Assembly (NCBI GenBank): GCA_019313915.1
Contig: JAFDAJ010000007.1
Coordinates: forward strand, 1 to 51,642
Direction: 5' to 3'
Length of the DNA stretch: 51,642 nt
Source: Deltaproteobacteria bacterium
GTDB lineage: Bacteria; Myxococcota_A; Polyangia; Polyangiales; Houyiibacteriaceae
Positions 1 to 7,477 of the stretch are shown here, one piece after another. The notes under the pieces were generated by a model. The model was given only the letters and a program-made list of their open reading frames with translations. It was not told where the DNA came from and ran no database searches. Numbering within the stretch: the first letter of the stretch is position 1; each line of letters opens with the position of its first letter. Made by a program: the position numbers and the translations under genes.

Positions 1-156
1 CACTGGCGCTGGCACTGGCACTGACACTGACACTGACACTGACACTGACACTGACACTGACACTGACACTGACACTGGCACTGGCACTGACACTGACACT
101 GACACTGACACTGACACTGACACTGACACTGACACTGGCACTGGCACTGGCACTGA
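1..156. repeat. (CACTGA/CACTGG)n hexamer array, 26 units
   Basis: Twenty-six perfect-phase hexamers run from the window edge to base 156: mostly CACTGA, with blocks of CACTGG and one CGCTGG. The array may continue to the left. It is intergenic, 18 nt before a hairpin terminator and about 145 nt before radC. The same unit family recurs at five other intergenic sites in the window, always in this orientation. Confidence 0.97.
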
Positions 157-173
157 GAATTAACCCTTTCAAG

Positions 174-193
174 AAGGGGACTGTCCCCTTTTT
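174..193 (+). terminator. Hairpin terminator of an upstream gene
   Basis: AAGGGGA, loop CTG, TCCCCTT, running into five T residues. It looks like a short rho-independent terminator for a plus-strand gene ending left of the window. The AAGGGGACTGTCCCCTT core is nearly symmetric, so a REP-like palindrome is an alternative reading. Confidence 0.55.
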
Positions 194-300
194 GTGCTGG
201 CGGGCGCTGGCGGAGGGGTGGATGCGCCGGGTGGGCGGAGTGCAAGGTACTGGAATTGGTGGGCAGGGGGTCGGCATGAGGTGTGCATCTCGTGGGATCG

Positions 301-996
301 ATGGATCGCCCACGCGAACGCGTCGCCCGCCTCGGTGCGGCAGCCCTCGCTGACCCCGAGGTCCTTGCGTTGATCCTCGGCACCGGGCAGGCGGGCGAGG
401 ACGTTGGCTCATTGTCGATTCGCATCCTGAAAGACGCGGGCGGGCTCTGGGCGCTTGCGCGAATGAGCGTTGCCGAGCTCGAGCGAATTCCCGGTATCGG
501 TCCCGCGAAAGCCGCACGCTTGGCCGCTGCGTTCGAGGCCGGGTCACGTGGACTGATGTCGCCGGACATTGCCACCGCCCCACTCTCGAGCAGCGAAATG
601 GTATTCCTCCGGTACGGCCGCCGACTCATGAGCAGTCCGATCGAGCGCTTCTTCGTGATTTCGGTCGACGCAAAGAACCGCGTGCGGGCCGAGCGGGAGA
701 TTGCGCGTGGTGGGCGGACGACCTGTCAGGTGGACCCCGCCGAAGTTTTCCGGCTTTTGGTGACCGAATCGGCCTCCGGCGCGATCTTCGTCCACAACCA
801 CCCGAGCGGCGATCCCGAGCCGAGTCCGCAGGACCTCGAGCTCACCGACCGACTGGTCTCGGCGGGGTCTCTGCTCGACATCCGCATCCTCGATCACGTC
901 ATCGTCGGGAGCGGAAGATACACCAGCCTCCGCGACGCTGGCCTTTGGCCAAGTACCCCTGTAAAATCAACCCGTTCGGTGGGGTCCACCGGCTGA
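301..996 (+). CDS. radC: RadC family JAMM/MPN+ protein
   Basis: 231 aa from ATG 301; a GTG at 283 in the same frame would add six residues, but the family normally begins close to the PRER motif as here. The N-terminal part carries a helix-hairpin-helix (IPGIGPAKAARL, about residues 63-74). The C-terminal part is the JAB1/MPN+ metalloprotease-like domain with the complete zinc signature: H165, H167, S175 and D178 in HNHPSGDPEPSPQD. The family was once thought to act in DNA repair, but its real role is unsettled. It stands alone between the hexamer array and the rpmH operon. Confidence 0.95.
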   Translation: MDRPRERVARLGAAALADPEVLALILGTGQAGEDVGSLSIRILKDAGGLWALARMSVAELERIPGIGPAKAARLAAAFEAGSRGLMSPDIATAPLSSSEMVFLRYGRRLMSSPIERFFVISVDAKNRVRAEREIARGGRTTCQVDPAEVFRLLVTESASGAIFVHNHPSGDPEPSPQDLELTDRLVSAGSLLDIRILDHVIVGSGRYTSLRDAGLWPSTPVKSTRSVGSTG

Positions 997-1006
997 TTCG
1001 GGCGAC

Positions 1007-1035
1007 TTGACACCCCCACGGCCCCGTGCTTTCTT
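1007..1035 (+). promoter_or_regulatory. Possible promoter of the rpmH operon
   Basis: A perfect TTGACA -35 box lies at 1007-1012, 54 nt before the rpmH start. The -10 position 17 nt downstream reads TTTCTT, which is poor. The location fits a promoter for the rpmH-rnpA-yidD-yidC-jag operon, but only the -35 box is convincing. Confidence 0.3.
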
Positions 1036-1065
1036 CCCGCACTCTTATTTCTCGGGAGCATTGCA

Positions 1066-1215
1066 GTGAAGCGGACCTATCAACCACATCGTAAGCGCCG
1101 TCTTCGGACACACGGGTTCCGCGCGCGTATGAAGACCAGAGGCGGACGGAGCATCATCAACGCTCGCCGTCGCAAGGGGCGGAAGCGCCTCACCGTGTCC
1201 TGCTACAAGAAGTAG
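1066..1215 (+). CDS. rpmH: 50S ribosomal protein bL34
   Basis: 49 aa, too short for the ORF track, starting at GTG 1066 ([12 protein letters not shown]). The whole protein follows the bL34 pattern: KRTYQPxxxRRxRxHGFRxRM, then RRxKGRKRL near the end. It is a very basic structural protein of the large ribosomal subunit. It opens the near-universal rpmH-rnpA-yidD-yidC-jag block, and rnpA follows after 17 nt. dnaA is often found upstream of rpmH; here the upstream gene is radC. The C-terminal tail (TVSCYKK) is slightly longer than in many homologues. Confidence 0.97.
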   Translation: MKRTYQPHRKRRLRTHGFRARMKTRGGRSIINARRRKGRKRLTVSCYKK

Positions 1216-1232
1216 CCAGAAATGGTGCAAGG

Positions 1233-1625
1233 ATGCCTCGCGCATCGGGAACGACAGGGGCTCCAAGCGACCAACCGCAGCGGTTTCGACGCGGCGACCG
1301 GCTGAAGAAGCGCTACGAATTCAAGCAAGCCCAACTCAGCGGGCGACGAATTCACACTCCCCACTTTCTCATCGTCGTCCAACCAAATGCACTACAAAAC
1401 ACGCGACTTGGGATCACCGTGACGAAGAAAGTGGGCACCGCAGTCCAGAGAAACCGCATCAAGCGGGTGGTACGCGAGGTGTTTCGGCGGAATCGACAGC
1501 TGTTTCCGCCCTCCCACGACCTCGTGTTTATCGCGAAGCGCGGCGCCACGGACATCGACTACGGTTCGCTCTTGAGCGAGGTGCAACGCGCGGCGAAGAA
1601 GCTACGCCCAGAGGCGAGGCGATGA
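1233..1625 (+). CDS. rnpA: Ribonuclease P protein component
   Basis: 130 aa. The basic protein cofactor of RNase P, which helps the RNA subunit bind and cleave the 5' leaders of pre-tRNAs. The family signature is clear: KKRYEFKQ near residue 25, [27 protein letters not shown] with the RNR motif, and a [10 protein letters not shown] strand. About 20 residues before RFRRGDRL look non-conserved. The start at ATG 1233 lies 17 nt after rpmH. The stop overlaps the yidD start in an ATGA junction at 1622-1625, so translation is probably coupled. Confidence 0.96.
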   Translation: MPRASGTTGAPSDQPQRFRRGDRLKKRYEFKQAQLSGRRIHTPHFLIVVQPNALQNTRLGITVTKKVGTAVQRNRIKRVVREVFRRNRQLFPPSHDLVFIAKRGATDIDYGSLLSEVQRAAKKLRPEARR

Positions 1626-1873
1626 TCCGGGCAGCGCTTCTGTTCTTGATCCGTCTGTATCAAATGACGCTATCGCGTCTGCTCGGCCCTTCCTGCCGAT
1701 TCGAACCATCGTGCTCGCACTACACGGCCACCTGCATCGAACGCTTCGGCGCGCTGCGTGGGTCGTGGCTCGGGATCAAGCGCATCGGTCGGTGCCATCC
1801 GTGGAACCCTGGCGGCTACGACCCAGCGCCGCATCCGGAGCACCCTCACTGCCATGAGGCGCACCATGGATGA
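1622..1873 (+). CDS. yidD: Membrane protein insertion efficiency factor YidD
   Basis: 83 aa. A small membrane-associated protein that assists YidC/Sec-dependent insertion. The N-terminal amphipathic/hydrophobic helix ([13 protein letters not shown]) and the Cys-containing core ([14 protein letters not shown], then [13 protein letters not shown]) are the family hallmark. It overlaps rnpA by 4 nt and the chosen yidC start by 8 nt. A His-rich tail ([12 protein letters not shown]) follows the conserved part. Confidence 0.95.
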   Translation: MIRAALLFLIRLYQMTLSRLLGPSCRFEPSCSHYTATCIERFGALRGSWLGIKRIGRCHPWNPGGYDPAPHPEHPHCHEAHHG

Positions 1874-3677
1874 TCGAAAGAAACTACCCATCACCCTTCT
1901 GGTGCTGCCGCTGGCGGCGCTCGGCGCGATGCTGGCCGTTCAATATTTCTCGCCCCCAAAGGCGCAGACCGAGGAGCCCGCCACAGAACAAACGGCGGAG
2001 CAGGCCCCCGGGCAGGCCCCCGAGGACTCCATAGGAACCGCCGGCCAAGCGCTCCCGGCACAACTTGCGCCCGTCGACTTGCGTTCGCGGATGGAATCGC
2101 AGCGGGTCTACAAGCTCGAAAACGACCGGTTCGTCGCGTCGTTTACGAACTTGAACACCGCCATGGTGAGCCTGCAAGTGAAGGGGAAGCGATACCTCGA
2201 CAAAGAGGGCAATCCGTTCGAGCTGGTAACCACCGACAAGGAAGCGTACCTGCCGCTCACACCCGTGCTATCGGGCGTGACGGTTCCGCCGGATGCGCAT
2301 TGGGAGGTCCTCGAAGCGTCGAATGAACGGCTTCGCTTTCAGTGGGTGGGCGACGGTGTGTCGCTTACTCGCACCTGGGAGCTCGCCGAGCCTCCATACC
2401 AACTTCATTCCTCGATCGAAGTCCGCAACGACGATCCACGGGCACGATCGATCGGGCTGAGTCTCACGTCTGCGCACTACGTCCGCCGCGAAGACGAAAA
2501 AGGCGGATTCATTGGAAGGCCGTCTCCTGCGCTGAGTCACGGGATCTGCCAACACGGCGACGAAACGATTCGTGAGGATCGCGACGGCCTGCTGAGTGAA
2601 GACGAGTTGCGGCCGATGCAGCCGCACAGCTACGGGCCCGGGGTCGAGTACGTCGCGCTGAGCAGCGTGTACTTCGCCATCATCGCCGCGCCCGAAGGCC
2701 AAGCCGCCGAGCGCTGCGACCTGTTGGCGACCGAACGCGGAGGCACGCTGCAGGACCCCGACGGGAGCCTTTTCGAAGCCAAGCTTGTCTACGCCCCTCA
2801 GGAGATCGGCTCCGGAGAGACGGTCACCTTCCGCACCGCCGTGTACGCCGGCCCGAAAGACTACGACGCGCTTCAGGAGTTTGGGCACCTCGCCTCCAAC
2901 GTCATCGACCTCGGTTGGTTCAGCTTCATCGCCCGGGGAATGAGCTGGCTTCTGCGCACGATTTACGGCTTTATCGGCAACTGGGGCATGGCGATCATCT
3001 TGCTCACGCTTCTCGTCCGAGTGCTGCTCCTGCCGTTCGTCATCCCGCAGTTCCGCAACATGGCGAAACAGCGCGCGCTCAAGCCGGAGATCGACAAGAT
3101 CAACGAGCTCTTCAAAGACGACCGCGAGAAGAAGGGCGCCGCGATGATGGAGCTCTGGCGCAAGCACAAGGTCAACCCGCTCGGCGGTTGCCTCCCTGTG
3201 CTGTTACAGATGCCGATCTTCTTCGCCCTCTACCAGACGCTGTCGACGAGCATCGAGCTGTACCACGCACCATTTGTCTGGTGGTGGTCCGACCTCTCAT
3301 CCCCCGATCCCTTCTACGTGCTGCCAATCATCCTCGGCGCGCTGATGTTCATCCAGCAGAAGCTCACGCCGGTCCAAATGGACGCGACGCAAGCCAAGGT
3401 CATGCTCTACGCAATGCCGCTGATGATGACGTTCTTCATGCTGATGCTACCGACCGGCTTGTGCTTGTACATGGTGACCAGCTCCGCCATCGGCATCACG
3501 CAGCAGCGATACATGTACTGGAAAATGGACCAAGAGACGGCGGCGTCGGCGACCACTTCGGACGACGACGACGACGACAAGGACAACGACGATCAAGCGG
3601 CTGCAGATTCGGAAGCCGCCGGAACCAAGCGGGCCAAGCCCCGCAGAAAGAAGAGGACTCGCCGTGGACGAGCTTAA
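1866..3677 (+). CDS. yidC: Membrane protein insertase YidC
   Basis: 603 aa from ATG 1866. The ORF track begins earlier, at 1758, but those residues are a shadow of yidD; the chosen start gives DDRKK followed at once by the first transmembrane helix ([20 protein letters not shown]). A large periplasmic domain follows, then the conserved 60KD_IMP core with [27 protein letters not shown], and the [19 protein letters not shown] helix. The Gram-negative layout (early TM plus periplasmic domain) is clear. The C-terminus is unusual: a run of Asp residues followed by a Lys/Arg-rich tail, which may contact the ribosome. It overlaps jag by 14 nt. Confidence 0.97.
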   Translation: MDDRKKLPITLLVLPLAALGAMLAVQYFSPPKAQTEEPATEQTAEQAPGQAPEDSIGTAGQALPAQLAPVDLRSRMESQRVYKLENDRFVASFTNLNTAMVSLQVKGKRYLDKEGNPFELVTTDKEAYLPLTPVLSGVTVPPDAHWEVLEASNERLRFQWVGDGVSLTRTWELAEPPYQLHSSIEVRNDDPRARSIGLSLTSAHYVRREDEKGGFIGRPSPALSHGICQHGDETIREDRDGLLSEDELRPMQPHSYGPGVEYVALSSVYFAIIAAPEGQAAERCDLLATERGGTLQDPDGSLFEAKLVYAPQEIGSGETVTFRTAVYAGPKDYDALQEFGHLASNVIDLGWFSFIARGMSWLLRTIYGFIGNWGMAIILLTLLVRVLLLPFVIPQFRNMAKQRALKPEIDKINELFKDDREKKGAAMMELWRKHKVNPLGGCLPVLLQMPIFFALYQTLSTSIELYHAPFVWWWSDLSSPDPFYVLPIILGALMFIQQKLTPVQMDATQAKVMLYAMPLMMTFFMLMLPTGLCLYMVTSSAIGITQQRYMYWKMDQETAASATTSDDDDDDKDNDDQAAADSEAAGTKRAKPRRKKRTRRGRA

Positions 3678-4206
3678 GAGTAAACCACGTGACGGAGCGC
3701 TGATTCTCGATCAGCCTGCGCAGGAAGACCCCTCCCGTTACGCGGGAGACGGCAAGGCCGAGGAGGCTGCGGAGATTCTCGAGGAGCTCGTCAACTTGAT
3801 GGACCTCGATGTTCAGGTGGACATTCGGTCCGATGGCGAGCGAATCGAGCTCGATGTGACCGGAGAGGACTCCGGCCGCGTCATCGGCAAGAAGGGCGCC
3901 GCGCTCGACGCCCTCCAGTTCCTGATCAACAAGATGGTCAACCGGTTTCCGGAAGGGCGACGTCATGTCATCGTCGATTCCGGCGACTACCGCGACCGCC
4001 ACGACGACGGTCTCATCTCCATGGCCAAGCGCCAGGCGCACCGTGCCGTGGACGAGGGCCAGACAGTGACCCTCCAGCCAATGAATGCCCGTGACCGCCG
4101 CGTCATTCACATGTCACTCGCAAAGTTCGAGGGAGTGAGCACGATGTCGCAGGGCGAGGGGACTCGTCGGCGTATTCAGATTGTACCGGCGCGACGGCGC
4201 CGGTAG
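3664..4206 (+). CDS. jag: Jag/KhpB RNA-binding protein (KH-R3H)
   Basis: 180 aa from GTG 3664. A KH-II domain with the GxxG loop (RVIGKKGAALDALQ, about residues 77-90) is followed by an R3H domain (MNARDRRVIHMSLA, then VSTMSQGEGTRRRIQI). The separate N-terminal Jag_N domain of Firmicutes is missing, as is usual outside that group. The protein binds RNA; its place after yidC is conserved in many bacteria. It ends the rpmH operon, and the next gene, rsmG, converges on it 35 nt away. Confidence 0.93.
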   Translation: MDELKSKPRDGALILDQPAQEDPSRYAGDGKAEEAAEILEELVNLMDLDVQVDIRSDGERIELDVTGEDSGRVIGKKGAALDALQFLINKMVNRFPEGRRHVIVDSGDYRDRHDDGLISMAKRQAHRAVDEGQTVTLQPMNARDRRVIHMSLAKFEGVSTMSQGEGTRRRIQIVPARRRR

Positions 4207-4241
4207 GCTCGGGCCCTGGGTCCGGGATCTGAAGCGGGCGG

Positions 4242-4850
4242 TCAGCGTCGGTATGCCAGGATCGATCTGGGGGCACCGCTGGACGGCACTTCGTAGTCGA
4301 GCCGGCGGTGTAGCGCTAGATGCGCTGGGGCTTCCGCATCCGTTCCGGCGGTCAGCGCCCACACCTCACCCGCCAACTGCGCGCCGATCGGCAACCACTC
4401 GTCGGGCGCAAACGTAGCTCGTGAAAGCGCGACGCCGAACGGCGCGCCTGCAACGACCGGCCTTGCCGGGTCGATCTTCTGCTCGAGCATCGTCGCGCGT
4501 TCCGAAATTCCGACCGTGCCCGCGGCGCTCCGCAAGAACGCCGTCCGAATCCTCCTCGGCTCGACGAGGGTCCCGCGCAGCGTCGCGTCTGAGAGCAGGA
4601 TCGGGATCGTCGGCGCACCAACCCCCGCACCGATGTCGACGAGCGAAGCAGAGGACTCCACCCAACCCGCCCGAATCACGTGGGCTGCATCGAGAAACAA
4701 GATTTCGGCAAGCTCGATGTCGGTGCGGGCCGATGTGAGATCGGTTTTTGCGTCCCAGGCTTGCACGACGTCGAAGTATGCACCCCACCCGTCCGGCTCG
4801 GATATGCCCACCGCTGCACACACGGCCCGAATCGCGTCCGCCGCGCTCAT
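4242..4850 (-). CDS. rsmG: 16S rRNA (guanine-527-N7)-methyltransferase RsmG (GidB)
   Basis: 202 aa from ATG 4850; the ORF track's longer version uses upstream sequence that belongs to the kinase gene. The SAM-binding motif I reads LVDIGAGVGAPTIPI, matching the RsmG type VLDVGTGAGLPGIPL. The AWDAKTDLTSARTDIELAEILFLD stretch matches the family's NLTAI segment. Sequence is rather diverged toward the C-terminus, so the exact base modified is inferred from the family. The start overlaps the kinase stop as ATGA, so it should be translated from the kinase mRNA. It converges on jag. Confidence 0.82.
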   Translation of the reverse strand: MSAADAIRAVCAAVGISEPDGWGAYFDVVQAWDAKTDLTSARTDIELAEILFLDAAHVIRAGWVESSASLVDIGAGVGAPTIPILLSDATLRGTLVEPRRIRTAFLRSAAGTVGISERATMLEQKIDPARPVVAGAPFGVALSRATFAPDEWLPIGAQLAGEVWALTAGTDAEAPAHLALHRRLDYEVPSSGAPRSILAYRR

Positions 4851-5686
4851 GCGTGCCGCGCCTGCTGCCACGCTGTTTTCAGGTCGGCCATTTCGGCGTA
4901 CCGATCGTCTTTGTGGCGGCACATCGCTCGCTCGACCACCCTCGCGATCGCGGCGGTAACATCTGCGACGGCCTTGATCGGAAGACAGTCACCCGCGTCG
5001 ATCTTCATCATGAGGCGGCCGATGTGCTTGTCGTGAAAAGGCTGTTTCGCGCTCAGCGCCTCGTAGAGGACTACGCCGAGTCCATAGACATCGATGCGCT
5101 GATCGACGTCGGCCTTCCCGGTCAGCACCTCTGGCGCCATGTAGGCCGGAGTCCCGCTGACCTCGCCCGTCGCAGTCAATCGATCGAGGCCGAGAATCTT
5201 CGACGCACCGAAATCCACGAGACGGGGACCCCCGTCCGCGGGCCAGATGACATTCGCGGGCTTGAGGTCCCCATGGAGGACGCCGTGATGGTGAACGGCC
5301 CCCAAACCGTCACAAAGTGCGTCGACCAACACGTCGGCCTCTCCGAGTCCGAGCGGGCCTTTCAACAGGCGCTCCGCGAGCGTTTCGCCCTCGACGTACT
5401 CAGTCACGAGAAAGACCACCCCCGCATCGTCGACCCCAAGCTCGAGCAGTCGGACGATCGCCGGATGGTCGAGGGCCTTCAGGACTGCCCCTTCCCGGCG
5501 AAACCTCCTGCGCATCGACTCATCGGCGAGGTACTCGGCGCGCAACACCTTGACTGCTGCTTTGGCTCCCTCGACGCGATCGAACGCTTCGAACACATCA
5601 CCCATCGCTCCACGGGCTACTTCCGCGACCAGCTCGTAGCGGCCGGCCAAGATGGTTCCGACGCCAATGGCTTCCAGGTCCGTCAT
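4847..5686 (-). CDS. Soluble Ser/Thr protein kinase (Hanks type)
   Basis: 279 aa from ATG 5686; the longer ORF upstream only shadows the divergent AmgK-like gene. Kinase motifs are complete: Gly-rich loop (ARGAMGDVFEA), VAIK lysine K46 (AAVKVL), HGDLKPAN with catalytic D140, DFG D158, and MAPE. The usual HRD Arg is Gly, which is common in bacterial kinases. It is only a kinase domain, with no transmembrane segment and no PASTA or other sensor domain. The 4-nt overlap with rsmG suggests co-expression. Substrates cannot be told from sequence. Confidence 0.93.
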   Translation of the reverse strand: MTDLEAIGVGTILAGRYELVAEVARGAMGDVFEAFDRVEGAKAAVKVLRAEYLADESMRRRFRREGAVLKALDHPAIVRLLELGVDDAGVVFLVTEYVEGETLAERLLKGPLGLGEADVLVDALCDGLGAVHHHGVLHGDLKPANVIWPADGGPRLVDFGASKILGLDRLTATGEVSGTPAYMAPEVLTGKADVDQRIDVYGLGVVLYEALSAKQPFHDKHIGRLMMKIDAGDCLPIKAVADVTAAIARVVERAMCRHKDDRYAEMADLKTAWQQARHA

Positions 5687-5749
5687 CACTCGGGACGGAA
5701 GATACCTCTCTTCGCAAACTCGCCCAACTGACGTACGCTCCGCCCGCGA

Positions 5750-6817
5750 ATGACGCAGCCTAGCCTCAATCAAGCCCTCCGGGAGCTGTACGGCGAGCCC
5801 CTGCCCTCGACAGAGGTCATCAAGCTGCGAGGAGATGCTTCGACGAGAAGCTACTTTCGCGTGCGTGTCACAGCAGCGCCCGCCGGCCGTCCAGCAAGTG
5901 TCATCGCCATGCAGCTTCCCGAAGACGCGTTCCAAAGCGATGAGGGGGGCCGACAGCCCGACACTCAACGGCTTCCGTTTCTCGAAGTCGCCGAGCTTCT
6001 CGAGTCGAAGGGCCTGCCCGTCCCTTCGATCTATGTAGAAGACCTCGCGAACGGGCTCATTCTTCTCGAGGACCTCGGCGACATCACCTTCGAGCACCAA
6101 CTGCGTCATGCCCCGCGCGCGGATTGGCCACGACTTTACGCAAACGCGATCGATCTGCTTGCCGACCTCCACGAACGGTGCGCCGACCTACCCGAAGGCT
6201 CGATAGTCTCGCAGCGCCGCTTCGATCGTGAGCTGCTCGACTGGGAGCTGGAGCACTTTCGTCAGTGGGGCCTCGAGGCGCCCTTTGGTCCGCTCGATGC
6301 CGCTCAGAGCCCAGCGCTTGCCGAGACGTTTGCCGCAATCGTGGGCGAGATCGAAGGGATGCCCTATGGCTTCGTGCACCGTGACTACCAATCGAAGAAC
6401 CTCATGGTCGGGCCCGGCGGTGCCCTCGCGCTGATCGATTTTCAAGACGCGCTTCTCGGCCCTCGCGCATATGACCTCGTGGCGCTTCTGTGCGACTCGT
6501 ATGTATCGCTCGACCTGGAGCTGCAGGAATCGATGATCGACCGATATGCCGCACTGCGTCGAATCGACCCGACAGCGCTGCGTCGGGAATTTTGGCTCAT
6601 CACACTCCACCGCAAGCTCAAAGACGCCGGCCGCTTCATCTATATCGACCGCATTCGCAAGAACCCCGATTTCCTGCAGTGGTACCCGCAGAGCCTGATC
6701 TACGTGGGACGGGCAATGGCCCAAACCCCCGGCTTTGACCGACTCGAACGCCTCTTGAGGACGATGATCCCAGGGTTTCCCAACGAGATCGCAAAACCTC
6801 CATCCTCGATGGAATAG
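5750..6817 (+). CDS. AmgK-like aminoglycoside phosphotransferase-fold sugar kinase
   Basis: 355 aa. A phosphotransferase of the APH/choline-kinase fold: LRGDASTRSYFRV near residue 27, catalytic HRDYQSKNLM, and metal-binding IDFQDALLGPRAYDL. The GDAS-R-YFR N-terminus is typical of AmgK, the anomeric N-acetylmuramate/N-acetylglucosamine kinase of cell-wall recycling. Its usual partner, the uridylyltransferase MurU, is not in the window, so the substrate is inferred. It is divergent from the kinase gene, with 63 nt between the two starts for promoters in both directions. A resistance role is unlikely. Confidence 0.8.
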   Translation: MTQPSLNQALRELYGEPLPSTEVIKLRGDASTRSYFRVRVTAAPAGRPASVIAMQLPEDAFQSDEGGRQPDTQRLPFLEVAELLESKGLPVPSIYVEDLANGLILLEDLGDITFEHQLRHAPRADWPRLYANAIDLLADLHERCADLPEGSIVSQRRFDRELLDWELEHFRQWGLEAPFGPLDAAQSPALAETFAAIVGEIEGMPYGFVHRDYQSKNLMVGPGGALALIDFQDALLGPRAYDLVALLCDSYVSLDLELQESMIDRYAALRRIDPTALRREFWLITLHRKLKDAGRFIYIDRIRKNPDFLQWYPQSLIYVGRAMAQTPGFDRLERLLRTMIPGFPNEIAKPPSSME

Positions 6818-6852
6818 ACCCACGGAACGCCGCGTTGACCCACTGAGCAACG

Positions 6853-6927
6853 GGGGGTGAAACCGACCACCAATCTGTACGCTCTCTTCTCCCACTATCC
6901 GACATCTCGCACCCCGGTTTCACCCCC
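6853..6927. repeat. 13-bp perfect inverted repeat with 49-nt spacer
   Basis: GGGGGTGAAACCG (6853-6865) and its exact reverse complement CGGTTTCACCCCC (6915-6927) bracket 49 nt of ordinary sequence. It sits just downstream of the AmgK-like gene and 93 nt upstream of a small secreted-protein gene. No poly-T tract follows, so it is not a classical terminator. It could be a structured 3' end, a protein-binding pair or a remnant of a small mobile element. Confidence 0.8.
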
Positions 6928-7019
6928 TGCTGCCATCCTTCGTGGTCCCGCTGGCTGGAGATCTCTGTGGAGTTCTCTTGCCGGCACGCCTCGTAGCGGT
7001 AGACTTTGATTTCGCCTTC

Positions 7020-7373
7020 ATGAGAACCCTCCTCCAGGCACTGGCCGTCGCCTCGATACTGTTGCTCGATGCGGCGTCCGCGAACGCAGCCGATTGCATG
7101 TGCGATCGGCTTTCTGCGGAGGGTTGTGGCGATAGCGCCCAGATACGCGAGGTACCCGCCGCACCGCTTTGGTGCGAGCGAACGGATGACCCACGCTGCA
7201 TGCCCGCAAGCACGCAAGGCACTTCGGTCAATACGCTCGTGCCGGTTGCCATGAGTTGGGCTCAACCCCTTCGATGGAACGCACCTCCCCGCACGGGCAT
7301 CCGATCGGATGTCTGGGTCGACGGAGATCCGCGGACCGAACATTCACGCAGAGTGGAACGACCACCCCGCTAG
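7020..7373 (+). CDS. Small secreted hypothetical protein
   Basis: 117 aa from ATG 7020, chosen because it begins a clean signal peptide (MRTLLQALAVASILLLDAASANA, then ADCMCD). The mature part has a cluster of Cys residues (CMCDRLSAEGC) and further Cys near the middle, then becomes low in recognisable structure. I do not recognise a family. Competing ORFs run on the minus strand, so the call rests mainly on the signal peptide and the fitting position before the next plus-strand gene. Confidence 0.5.
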   Translation: MRTLLQALAVASILLLDAASANAADCMCDRLSAEGCGDSAQIREVPAAPLWCERTDDPRCMPASTQGTSVNTLVPVAMSWAQPLRWNAPPRTGIRSDVWVDGDPRTEHSRRVERPPR

Positions 7374-7477
7374 CGCCGGCCGTCCTTCTTGGGCGGTCGT
7401 CCCGGCATTTGGTTTGTTCATTCGAACATTGAGTTGGTTTCAAGCTCGCTGCTGATTCGCGGCGGGAGGATAGATAT

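Noticed and set aside
1-156. CRISPR array
   Set aside because: The unit is 6 bp with no spacers, and no cas genes are in the window.
5750-6817. Aminoglycoside resistance gene
   Set aside because: The phosphotransferase fold is shared, but the GDAS-R-YFR N-terminus matches the sugar kinase AmgK and no resistance context is present.
6636-7343. 235-aa minus-strand ORF across the gap after the AmgK-like gene
   Set aside because: It overlaps the AmgK-like gene's 3' end, has no signal or domain, and the plus-strand ORF at 7020 has a clear signal peptide.
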